Shown here: one piece after another, positions 23,260 to 34,730 of the stretch
Layout of the letters: each line of letters begins with the position of its first letter
How positions within the stretch are numbered: the first letter of the stretch is position 1
NCBI GenBank assembly: GCA_035079385.1
Contig: JAVHKY010000030.1
Span: 6,549,001-6,613,000 of the forward strand
DNA from: Aspidiotus rigidus
Lineage: Eukaryota; Arthropoda; Insecta; Hemiptera; Diaspididae
Direction: 5' to 3'
Length of the DNA stretch: 64,000 nucleotides
Position numbers and translations under genes: made by a program
The notes under the pieces: generated by a model
Databases searched by the model: none
What the model saw: the letters and a program-made list of their open reading frames with translations, nothing else
What the model was told of the DNA's origin: nothing

Positions 23260-23589
23260 ATCTATAATGTTTCTCCCTCCTCTCTCCAGCCCAACCTCCT
23301 CACCGAATTTTTTTTCTAACCTCTCTCAATTAACAAGTTGACTCAATGATTTTCACTATTGTGATTTTGAGGACCTTTTGGTCAGAAGGGCGTCTCCTCA
23401 ATGTATTTCTCATGGAACGGAAGCTTTTTGACAAAAAGGTCTTCAATTGCGGAATCTTTTCTCCCCTTCAGGATGACCATTTCCGGCATATTTTACAAAT
23501 CCGATTGTTAAACACAAATGTTTCGAATAGAATTTAAAAATGAAGACTTTCGGTACTTCTTAAAGTTTTTACACTCACAAAAATTTTTA

Positions 23590-23950
23590 TAACCGTTCCC
23601 TTTGATTAATGGACAAGGCGTTTACTTCATTCATATACAAAATTTTATCTGATATGCTCAACTCTGCGCCGATAAAGTGAGTTAATTCCCAAAGAGAAAT
23701 TAATTTAATTAGATTTTCATGACGATCTTCTACCGATTTCAACTAATGTTTCTATCGTTTGTCTATCATGAACTACAATAAGATAATTCAAATGATGTTT
23801 CATTTTGTATGCTAAACCGCTGTCAAGTCATCGTCAGAAGCTGAGAGATCCGATAAACGAGCTTCCAGAAGGTCATCTTTAGTATTTTAAATTGTTTCCC
23901 GAATGGTGCCGTCTGTATTTCGTGCAGTGCCTGCTTTTTATCTTCGGCTC
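23590..23950 (-). repeat. Dispersed repeat, copy 2 (inverted relative to 15045-15430)
   Basis: The reverse complement aligns with 15045-15430. On the minus strand one frame reads DDLLEARLSDLSASDDDLTA followed by V and a stop, which may be the C-terminus of an element-encoded protein. No larger frame is preserved upstream. Confidence 0.65.
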
Positions 23951-23959
23951 GAATGAAAT

Positions 23960-26900
23960 TTTCAATAATTTTAATAATTGATTATAAATTCTTCTTTCAA
24001 TTTTTTTCAAAAAGGTGACTCTCAACAGACAGTTCGTCATGAAATACCCATACTTCCTTCTCGTACATCGAAAATCTTCTCACGTTTTCCACTTCGAAGT
24101 AACAAACTCTAGAATTTAAAAAAAATCTCGTATGGATGTAGGCAGATGCGATCGTCAATACCTGTGCTACAGATTTCCTCCACTTCTCTTATCTTACCAA
24201 GAAAACAACACAGAAAAAAACTTTATCTCATATCCGTTCGATCAACAAGTGTTCGGAGTGTTCTCTCGCGCTACGTTGATTCATATAAACAATAATTAGA
24301 AGTTCTACATTTTTGGAACGCTTATATTTCCGACAATCGAAATGACAAATCCAACGTGAAATAATTATTCTTCATCTCTACTTAAAACGAGGAACTCGAA
24401 TCAACTTGATATGGAAGAGGATCTATTTCCCATAGGTAGCTCATAGTTTCGAACATTTGAATGAAAAGTTCAAAATGAATAACGAGAACCTCGCAATACT
24501 TCAATCCATATTTCCTTCTTAAAAAAGTGCGAATGAATATATCAACTCCGATCTGAGGAACAAGATTCACTATTCGATACGACTCATTCGCTCAAATTCT
24601 TACTTGAGAACTCTTTAGATCGTTCTAGCAGAAAATTTTATAATAGTTTTTGAAAGACAAAGTTTGAAATAGATCGAAACTAATTGTATACTGCTTCACT
24701 TTCGGAGCATTCTCGAGCAACTTTTCACGAAGTAATAATACAAACATATTTCGGAAATCTTACGTACGTTCTGTCCTCGCGTACACTCAACAATAAGCAA
24801 CAACTTCCGACTAGGAAATCATACTCGATAACATCTGAAACGAAATGGAAACAAAATGACAAATACGTTTTCCGATTGCTGTAACATCAAAAATAGACGA
24901 TGCTTCAAATTTTTTTGAAGTTTTTCCCACGATAATTCGACGACAATCCGATTGCAGAAACACTAACACGACGGAATAGACATACGATTACGAGTAGTAT
25001 GCTACGAAGTACAAACATCGATATGAAGGAAGAGGAAGAACCTCAGTACGAATATGAATAGAACGATCTAGATTTGCGTCATAACGACTGTCCGATAGCT
25101 ATCATGAGATATTGAAAATGGGAATCATAATTGTAAGTAAGACGTAAACAATGTTTTCTTTCATATTCCGGCAAAAGTGTAGATTCAAACGTATCGAAGT
25201 AGAACGGGCTTTATATCGTGAAAAACAAACGCCAGTGTAGAAAATGTAACATTTTAAAATTGGTATATACTAAATTCGCCATCGAAAATAATACTATGTT
25301 GGTGATAATCGATTCGTACTAGTGATGAAAGATTTAGTTTAAAAAAAGGTCAAAAATGATGGACGACAACATAAAATGGCGTGATGGAAGAAAATAATAT
25401 TCGGTTTCATTATTTCACGTGAACGTAGAAAAGAGATTTCAAATGATCCAGCTAAACTGAGCACTTTTAAAGTCCATCACGTCTTAAAAGTCGATCGTTC
25501 TGAAATTTACGTTAATAATAGTATAACTGTGTAATAAACGATCAAAATGAATAATTTGAAGATACGATTACTTAATTTAAATCATGAAAACTTTGCAGAT
25601 AGTAAACATGAAAACGTGTTGACAATATTTCGATTCGAAGATGAAATAGACATGAAACACGTGAGTAAGTTGATATGTTTGTGTACAATGAAATCATCAT
25701 TTACAGTGTACCCACTATAACGGTACATACAATGTACCCTCGAATAATATGCATAATAATACTGTTCTTTCGAATATACACAACAAAGTATACATCTTAA
25801 CGTAAATAAATACAACAAAATTAATCACAAATTCTTCTCCAAGCACGAATGGAGCATTGTTATAAAGTACAAATCGATGAGCGCTATACAGCTTCCGATC
25901 CATTCATACTAAATACAGTAAACATACTTTTTCTAATCCAATTAAGTGTACAGAAACCTCTGAATGCAGTAAAATGCACCATTATAAATGACTTACAAAC
26001 AGAATAATACGTAAAAAGCAGTTATTAGGCCTGTATTTGAGAAGAATAAGCCATTAATTACAACTCTTTGCGAGAATCGTTCAAAATGATATAAAACGCT
26101 GATTTCCTACGGAGCACCAAATAGAAATTTAGCAAAGGAAACGAACGAACTCGAAGAGTTTCATCAAGGTATTAACGGGATTCAATGAAGACTGAACTGC
26201 ACTAATAATAATTAAATTGGAACTTTCATTGAATAAAAGCGACTCAGCCTCGAATTGATTCAAAGAGTGAATGACATTTTGTTACGCCGGTTAACTTCCT
26301 CCTCATAAGCTAAGGTAAAAAATAAATCGAACACTTACGTCTTGTTCAGGAGCAATCAAACGTTGAGTTCACACTAATCAACGAAAAGAATACAAAAAAT
26401 TGAACGTAAAACTACTTCAAACAACTTATTTTACGGAATTTGATTACCAACAACGCTCAAAAGAACAAAAATACCTTGAAAATGAAGTCTGAACGGACAT
26501 TACATTATCCAATTGCTTGGAACGAGGTAAACGGGGAAGAGAAATGAAGAAAACGGGGTCTCCGTCTCTCCGAAGGAAACTCGAACTCAAAGAACGCAAT
26601 GTGATGAGGCATGGTCCTCGTATGCGGATAATCACAGACTTCCGCAGGCCGGGCGTGGTTTTGTAAACGTGAGTTTTTCCTACAGTCACGTAGTCACGCG
26701 TTCTCACGAAGCGTGGTTGTGGAAGTGTATATAGTCAATGGTTGTGGCCTGTGGGAACGTTTTCAAACTGCCGCTAGAGTGCATTATAGTCGCTGATATC
26801 AAGGTTCTCTTTATTCAATTATCGGCTTTTTCTCGTGATTCTTTTGGATCTCGAGTCACGACAAGGACAATAAGAAATTAATTATAAATGAGATGTGGCG

Positions 26901-28750
26901 AGTTTTGCGAAAATACACCTCAGGGAGAAAAATTCAATTTCGAGAAAATCGCGATAGAACGAAAATCATTACAATATTATATTGTATTTCCACGGTAAAC
27001 ATTATTTTTGAGTGCGAACGCTCTCAAATTTTCATCGAAAGACTCAGCTTACTGATGGCTCATCCGATTCTAAACGTGTCTATGTGCTCCAACCTCCCAT
27101 TACATCTTATTAGGGTCCATAAAAATAGGCTAGTAAGTTTATTCTGGTACAAGAGCAGACAAGCCCGCGGACAAGCAAATAACTTGAGAAATGTATCCAA
27201 TCATTTGGTATTAAATAAATAAAAATTTGTCAGCAAGAAAAAATAATATAGAAAAATTGCACACGCTTATATTTCATAACAATTTCAAGTGTCAACAAAA
27301 ATAAAAATACATTATGTACAAGGGATGCAACACAGGCGTAGTTAACTGAATGAAAAATTATGAATAGTTTATTATTGAAAACGTGATCACAAGAACATTG
27401 AAAGCGATTATTATGAAAATGACTACGATCGTTTTTATAAAATGATACCGACGATAACGCCGAAATTGAAATTTGATCTCCGATACCAACCAAACGAACT
27501 CAAGAAAATACATTCATTAGTATTCAAAATATTTTGTCGATTTTCTCACAAACTTGACATTGTTGAACAATGCCTCGAAGGTAACCTGACAAATTACGAA
27601 ATTCAAAAGTTATGACAAGAGAGATAAAATACTGATAATTAAGTTATGTTGTTTATCCTTAGTAGCATGATGGTACCTATAAAACGTTCAGAACGCATAC
27701 ATGCATCATTTTTATAAGCTCTGACGTCATATTTTTGTCACTTCTTAAAAATCAAACATTGAAAAATTATATCAATTGTAAGCTCTAAATCGAAGACATT
27801 ATTCGCTCATCGAATTAATCCACAGACCTGAGCGAAAACAAAGTTCGAGAGATTGGCAATCGACAATTCATGTCCAAATATTTATTTACTATTGTCGATA
27901 TTTTCAGTTTTCGGTTGAGCATAGAACGATTCCAACTCATCCGAATACTCTGCACTGATTTATTATTTTCAATTTCATTCGTAAGGTAGTGTCTCTTAAC
28001 ACAACATACACAATTTAGCGCGAGAATTATGCTAAAAACGAACTCAACACTATGGTTTCCGACTTATTGACTCACGATATAACCAAATATAGGTACAGGT
28101 TTTTCGAGCATGATACAACAATTTCCGGTAGATACTTCCCTACGATAATCCTCGATTTGAATGGATACTTAAAAATATATCGCAAGATTTTTATCAAGCA
28201 CCGACTTCAAGCTTCCATTTTAGTGAGAAATTTGACAGGATAACATTGTTAAATTCGTTATCTTACTCCATTAATCCGAATAATAGCTAATTTTCAACGA
28301 TTTGAGGCTAATGCAAATCAAAAATAAATGCAAAATTTCAAACAAAAATTTTTAGAACATCTTTCAGAATGGTGCATTCTTAGCTGAACCGTCGCACACA
28401 AAAAATTTGAATTCCTCATAACGTCATGATACAATTAATGACTCGTTATTATTCTGGTATAGAAACACCACAATAACATAGTACTCAAACTTTCGCTACG
28501 AGGAATATCACAACAGTGTAACGATGATAAAATATTGTACAAAAATTCATAAAAAGTGATGTTAAGAACGGAAATACTTCGTATTATTAATCATAAGACT
28601 GCACTTTTTGAAAAATAAAAATAATTTCGAATCAAAGAATAAAAATACTATGTAAGAAAAGGAATTAACTAGGGTAAATGGAATTAGGAGATACCGACTT
28701 TTGTAGGCAACGTTACATAAAATACTCAAGGTACAGGATACTTCGCAAAA
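23960..28750. other. Long gene-poor tract
   Basis: No frame on either strand has the base composition of the neighbouring genes, and no transposon ends or tandem arrays were seen. The left-most part of the CHMP3 3' UTR presumably lies just below 28753. Confidence 0.4.
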
Positions 28751-28752
28751 GA

Positions 28753-29832
28753 TTAACTTCGAAGAGCTTGTAATCGACTTTGCATTTCTTGTAACGCTTC
28801 TTCATCATCGTCACTTTCCACAGCAGACGCTGGTTTTGATGTACTAGCTCCAGGAACTTCAGTGACCGTCGCTGGAGCTTTAATCAAAGTTCCCGTGGTT
28901 ATTTCTTCGATAACCTATCGAAATATAATTTTCGTTTGCAGACAATACCGATTGCTCGTGACATTCAAATTACAACTGATTATAAACTTACTTTATCAAC
29001 TTCTTGCTGAATTTCTTCTTCCATATCCTCAGCGTCGATGCCGGTAACTGTATCCAAAGTTTCATCCATCATTTCTTCGATTATACCAGCCTATAATTGA
29101 GAATGAATTCTGAATAAGTATTCCAAGTTTATTCCTCGTACAGATAATTAAAAAAAGTTAAGCATTTTATTGCCTTCATCATTTCCTTGGACATTTCTCT
29201 CATCGTAGCAGCTACCTCAGGCACTCTGATCAAACTCTGCATCATATGCATAACCTCCGTAGATTTCTCCAAGGAACCAGCTACCCTCAATGTAGCTAAA
29301 CAGCACAATACATGAGGGTGAGTATCTTAGTATTCCACGAATTCAACGAACAATATCCCACTTTTACTACTCACATAACTGATTCTTCATCTGCATTTGA
29401 ATTGAATTCAACTGAGTTTTAGAAACTTGAATTTTATTGATAGTTTTTCTAGCTCCCACAATCTCTTTAGCTAAAACAACACAGGATTCTCTGTCATTCT
29501 TTTTAGCAGCATCCTTGAGTGATCGTTTCGCTTTTTCTTCTTCGCGCTGAATATCTGATTGAAAAAGAACCAAGCAACATGAGTTTGCGTTGAAAAGAAA
29601 AATAATTGACTATATTCATGAAACAAGGAAGCAATGTCGCGTACTTCGTATTTGACGATCTAGTTGATAACCTTCTTTTCTAATTTTATGACACCATTCG
29701 TTCACCTAACACAGAAACGTTTGCATAAATAATGGAAGATCGAGATATGAAATTGATCATAGGGAATGAACTGTGAATGACGCTTACCATATCTTTAGGA
29801 TCCTTTTGTGTCGATTTGCCGAATAATCCCAT
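28753..29832 (-). CDS. CHMP3: Charged multivesicular body protein 3 (ESCRT-III subunit CHMP3/VPS24)
   Basis: A six-exon gene: 29832-29788, 29705-29645, 29554-29375, 29295-29174, 29090-28992 and 28914-28753. Joined by phase, these give 222 residues, the usual CHMP3 length. The protein is a soluble ESCRT-III subunit that polymerises on endosomal membranes with CHMP2/CHMP4, drives scission, and recruits VPS4. Evidence: N-terminus MGLFGKSTQKDPKDMVNEWC (the myristoylation-compatible MGLFGK and helix 1 WCHKIRKE), REEEKAKRSLKDAAKK, LRVAGSLEKSTEVM, VPEVAATMREMSKEMMK, AGIIEEMMDETLD, and an acidic C-terminal helix EEALQEMQSRLQALRS, which is a MIM1 motif for the VPS4 MIT domain. All introns are short. 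Four are GT-AG. The intron after exon 4 begins GCAATA, so it is GC-AG. No frameshift is seen, so the gene looks functional. Confidence 0.96.
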
Positions 29833-30690
29833 GGTCTGTTCGAAAAGAAGGAATTAGACAGGAAAAGAGAAGATAAACTTTACTTGTTGTTGAAAAATTG
29901 GTCCCTGAAAATTCTCGTTCTGGAAAGTATTATTTTTTCATTTTTCAGTTTCTTATTCGACACATTCTCCAAGATGATTTTATGAGGGACCGTATAATTA
30001 TTATTCTTTTCTTCTAACTCAGTTTTACTGTGGAGAAACGCGATCGTACTCTATCGTACTAATAAGACTACAGTTTGAGATTAATAACATTGTGAGAAAG
30101 TGAGAAAGAAACGCAGAACTGATAATCATGACCAGTGTTGTATGTTTCCCAGAAACAAAATTCTCAATGTCCAGGAATGGAAACCCTATGAAAGAATTGC
30201 GTTAAATTTGCATTGTAATGGACCTTTGAATATACACGATCATAATTCATATATTTGTTAATTAAATGCAAAAAAACGTGGTATTTTTTCGTTAACCCTA
30301 AGGGCTTTTTTCTGTTGGAAGGTCACATTTGTTAGTGATTTTTTTTTCTCTCTCTTTGTGAACATCTTGAATAAATGAACTGATTTTTGGTGATGTCATA
30401 ACATAAATTATGCCCTATTGCTGCATTAGTCTGCAGTCTGCGTAAACAATGAAGATTCTGCCGAACAATTTGAATAGACGTAGGCTGTGCGTAGGCTATA
30501 TTAAGCTATCCAAATCAACGATAGGGAAGTAATTCTGTTTTCTCTAAATGAGGTTAATATGGCTAATTCAGATGCAGATGTAAATAGTTGTTTCAAAGAT
30601 GATTTTTTAATGTTTAAAAAAATAAACAGCGTATTTGATAATTGTAAAACTTGAAATGACGAAATTGCAAACAAGGTTAGGTTTCTGAAA
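29833..30690. other. CHMP3 5' flank and intergenic sequence
   Basis: This should contain the CHMP3 promoter and 5' UTR, but no clear TATA box or initiator was identified. No other gene is seen. Confidence 0.4.
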
Positions 30691-31640
30691 ATGCTATCAA
30701 GCTAGGGGGGACACTCGCCTATCAATAATCATTGTCAAACCAGAAAATTTTGCAGTATGATGATACGGCACCCGTTGAATAAAAATCCATGTGTAACCCT
30801 GTGTAACCCTATCTACAAGAGGGTTGTCAGTGCAATTTCAGGGTCGTCTCGTTTAGCACCGTCCAGCTGATGAGGTGTGACCCTGCTGGAATGGATGCAC
30901 TTTGACTTTTTCCACGTGTGACCCTGTGTAACCTTGTAGTAAACCTATTATTGCACGGCTTACAGTTGGGTCACTAGGGGTATTTTATGGGTTTCAGAAA
31001 AAAAGTGCATCCGCACCTCTAATATTCCCCTCTTGTAGACCATTTGTAACTGCAGTTACAGAAGGGCGATATAAGGGAAATATCTGTGACCCAATGATTG
31101 CCCGCGATGACTCTCAAGTTGCCCTGTAGTAGACACTCCATGTACAGGGTCACTGAGTAGTGATAAAAGGGTAATACTGTGACCCAATTATTGCTCGCGA
31201 TGATACCCAAAAATATCCCTGTAGTAGACTCTGTGTGAAGGGTCACTGAGAAGCGATAAGAGGGTAATACTGTGACCCAATTATTGCTCGCGATGATACC
31301 CAAAAATATCCCTGTAGTAGACTCCGTGTAAAGGGTAACTGAGAAGCGATGAAAGGGTAATACTGTGACCCGATTATTGCTCGCGATGATACCCAAAAAT
31401 ATACCTGGAGTAGACTTGTAGTGGAAGGCTACTTAGAAGTAATGAAAGTCTGTTTTTGGGCGAATTAAGGGTGCGAGCTGTTGACCAAAAGTTACCCAGT
31501 TCAATGATGTAGATTCCCAGCAGTTCCCCATAAATTACTCGATCGTGGATGGGTTATTTTGAGGTAATTCAAAGGTATCGCAAATTCATCTTACAGTGAA
31601 TGAGGGTCAATGAACTACTTTCCCAAAAATGTACCGTAAA
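30690..31640. repeat. GGGTCAC/GGGTAAC-rich degenerate repeat region with a 93-bp minisatellite
   Basis: The core at 31010-31440 is about four direct copies of a 93-bp unit; the word ATTGCYCGCGATGA recurs near 31098, 31191, 31284 and 31377. Because 93 is a multiple of three, a minus-strand frame (31396-31019) stays open and repeats GIIASNNWVTVLP and RFSVTLHTESTTG every 31 codons. The flanks contain scattered GTAACCCTGTGTAACCCT-like words. Similar words return at 38570-39000. No gene is called. Confidence 0.8.
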
Positions 31641-32176
31641 GTACCAAATTGTAGCGCTGCTGAATGACTTATTGTTTAGCAAATTTCATGGCAGCAGTAA
31701 ACTTTTTCAAGATGACTAGTTCAAATTCATTGCAATTCTTTCTCAATGACTGGCGCTGTGTATTTCAAGTTCACAAATTCATATACTCGTACTTGCACGT
31801 ATGTTTACGCAATCGTCCATCACTCAATATTTCTCAATTCAAATATTAAAAATTATGTTCAGCTTCTGTAAGTATTCCGATAGTCATATACGTACTCAGC
31901 ACACTTCATAATGAAGTTATTGACAAAATAATTCGCAAACCGTAAGATAAACATAATATATTACTTGAGTTCAACGTACATGCTGTGTTCTTAATGACAA
32001 GATCTATGTTACCGGTGGCAATGAAAATTTCGAAGAATATGATACAAAAACACGCAAAAGTAAGTTCATCCCCAAAAACGAGAAGAAACAAATGTACGAA
32101 TAAAAAATTGCGAAAAAAAAGAACCTAAACCTAAACACAAAGTACAAGGAAAGTATAGAATGGCGGGATAATAAGA

Positions 32177-32600
32177 ATGGCGTTGAAAAAAAAAAAAAAA
32201 TTACAAGTTAAACATACAGGAGAAGGAATGGATGGCGAAAAAAAAATTAAACTCAACGATATGAAGGAGTTTGTTCGGCTTCAGCTTGCCTGCGACAGCG
32301 AATTTCATCTTCCTTTCGACGACATAGATACAGAGAGCGAGGAAGGACGTCCGCAGATCTTGGTGCAATTTCTAATAAATGTTGCGTCTTGTCATAATCG
32401 GATCCATCCATATCTCCAAAAGACACGGCGTCGTCTTCGAAGGGCGTGAAGAAGAGTACCCTGTGAGCTTCTTCGCCCATGAGAACCCGATCATTTTTTT
32501 GGGTCGTACATGTATTGGTCCACGACTCTGACCCAACTGCAGGGAGTTGGAACTCAAACCTCCCTTAGAAATCCGACGGCGAGGGAAATCTAATTTCAAA
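32177..32600. other. Coding-like segment of uncertain strand
   Basis: Base composition here is more gene-like than in the surroundings. On the minus strand, 32480-32253 reads MGEEAHRVLFFTPFEDDAV then SFGDMDGSDYDKTQHLLEIA to a stop. On the plus strand, 32177-32449 reads MKEFVRLQLACDSEFHLPFD. Acceptor-like TTACAG and AAATTAG lie upstream on the minus strand, which would join it to the exon-like modules at 32720-33367. I do not recognise either product. Confidence 0.25.
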
Positions 32601-32719
32601 GTACGGCTCCAGTAGGTAAACTGTAACGTACAAACAAATGGAATAAATTATCGAACACGGAGAGAGAAGGGGAGAGATGTGAGAAAAAGATGCGATGAAC
32701 AAACAATCGGTATACTTAC

Positions 32720-33367
32720 AATCAACGAAATATCAGATGAATGTCAACGAATTTTAGACAAAGATAATCGAGTATATCAGCAAACAGTAATTCTAGGCAC
32801 AGATTGCTGCCAGCTCTGCGATGACATACGATGTAGACGGCATTAAAAGACTAAATGGCGATTCTGTACGAAAAAAAATTGATTTTAAGTTATCGAATAT
32901 ACGATAATTTGATAATTTTACTAATTTTACGAGACAAACAATGAGAGAACATGACGCATACTTACAATGAATAACGAGCAACAAACGAGAAATATCAGTT
33001 TCAACATCAGATTACACGTACAACAATCGCATTGATTATCAGTAAACAGCTCTACATCTAGCTACCACTTGTGACATACGATTTTGTGGTATCAACAGCG
33101 AATAATGGTGATTCAGTATAAAATACCTGTAAAATAACATATCAAATAAATTATCGAGCATAATAATTAACGGACAGAGGGAGGGAGAGAGAGAGATGAG
33201 AGAACAGGACGCGATGAATAAACGATCGGTATACTTACGATCAACAAAGTCAACAGATTATAATCGAATATCAGCGAAACAAACAGTAATTCTACGCCTT
33301 GATAGCTGCCATCACGTCTGCGGTGACATACGATATGTGTGAGGCATTAAAAGACCAAATGGCGATT
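32720..33367 (-). repeat. Three tandem exon-like modules with conserved splice sites
   Basis: Module A is 33367-33239 and module C is 32863-32720. Each begins after TTTTTCGTACAG and ends before GTAAGTATACC, ideal acceptor and donor sites on the minus strand. They share AATCGCCATTTNGTCTTTTA and ATCGTATGTCA. Between them, at about 33113-32966, lies module B with the same core, a donor GTAAGTATGCG, but a decayed acceptor (TACTG). Lengths of A (129) and C (144) are multiples of three, yet every frame has stops, so they would be non-coding or terminal exons. The flanking intron sequence is duplicated too (ACGATCGGTATACTTACGAT, GAGAGAGA). They may be alternative non-coding exons of a minus-strand transcript divergent from the gene at 34731. 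Confidence 0.55.
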
Positions 33368-34730
33368 CTGTACGAAAAAAAATTGATTTTAAGTTATCGA
33401 GTATACGATGATAATAATAATAATAATAGGAGACGAGAGACGAGAAAACACGATGCGATATGAAGAATACGATAGATACGTGTAAGTTCCTTTTAAACAA
33501 CTCGAAATAAATTTGAATTTGAAAAGGTTTCTTTAATGGAACGCTCGAAAACAAAGAGATCGTTACAATGACGAAAGATATTTACACTCAAAGATAGACA
33601 TCTAAGCAAGAGCGACAGCTTCTTGCATCAAGCGCACGATTCGAACTGAAAAATCATAGTTGAAACTGGACTTGAATCGTACACAATAAAATGAATCATC
33701 CTATAGATTACAGAGGCGAATACTATCAATACGGTAGAAGCTTGCTTCCGTCGATCAACGGACAGGAGTAAATAAGGCGCGTGCGACAAGATAAGACAAG
33801 AGATATTCATTCGAGACTTATATATGTACTTACATGCGGTAAAAATTCAGGAACAAAACGTTGATCTATCTTAATTGAAACCAGATATCCGATGGTGGTG
33901 TAATTTTGTTACAGAAGAATGAATGAGCACTACGAAAATACGCATTCGTTGAAATGTCGACGAGAACGGACATCTATAGAAATAAGCAGGACGGAATGGC
34001 GAATCTATAATAATAGGAAACGAAAAAATCGAATAAATTATACAGTAGCTATGACATCCGGTTATCCGATAAATTGTAAATATCATGTAGTAAATACTTA
34101 CTTCGACAATAAGTTTAGGAACGAGACATTATGCGAGATGAAATCCTTGTTACGGAGATATAGAGGATGAGGTAGTATGCAAATGTACACAATAAACTTC
34201 GCAAAATTCACAGAGATGTAAAAATTAAATGTAATATTGGAACGGAACGGAATAGTAAATTTGAAAATTAATAAACAACAAACAAATCCAGTGAAGATGG
34301 CAGCTCTTTTCGCCTCTGTCTATGAGGTAGTGTGGTACAGCCAGGATTGGTTGAAATTGATCACGTGATACAAATAAAATATTTCTCTTACTACTCCAAC
34401 GAGTGTCTGCCATGTAGATTGCATTTACGCGCATTAATTACAAAATTTCAATGATTAATTAGTTTTATATAAATAATTATGTCCCACATATGGAATTATC
34501 ATACATATTTCGAAAATGAATCGCGAATAATGAAAATGTCAGGAGAAATGGTGCTACAGAAGTGAATAATTTTTCCCACACGTTGTTGGTAACATTGCAT
34601 ACAGCGTCGAAATTTCAAACGAAAACCTCGAAGCCAATAAGAAGAAATTTGAATTGTTCCGTTGTCGGCGTACGTTAACGGTTACTCGTTTTCCAGTTCG
34701 AACGCGAAGCAATTGTCGTTTATAGCCGCC

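Noticed and set aside
26893..27222. 109-codon plus-strand frame
   Set aside because: AT-driven composition, no motif, no convincing splice or promoter context.
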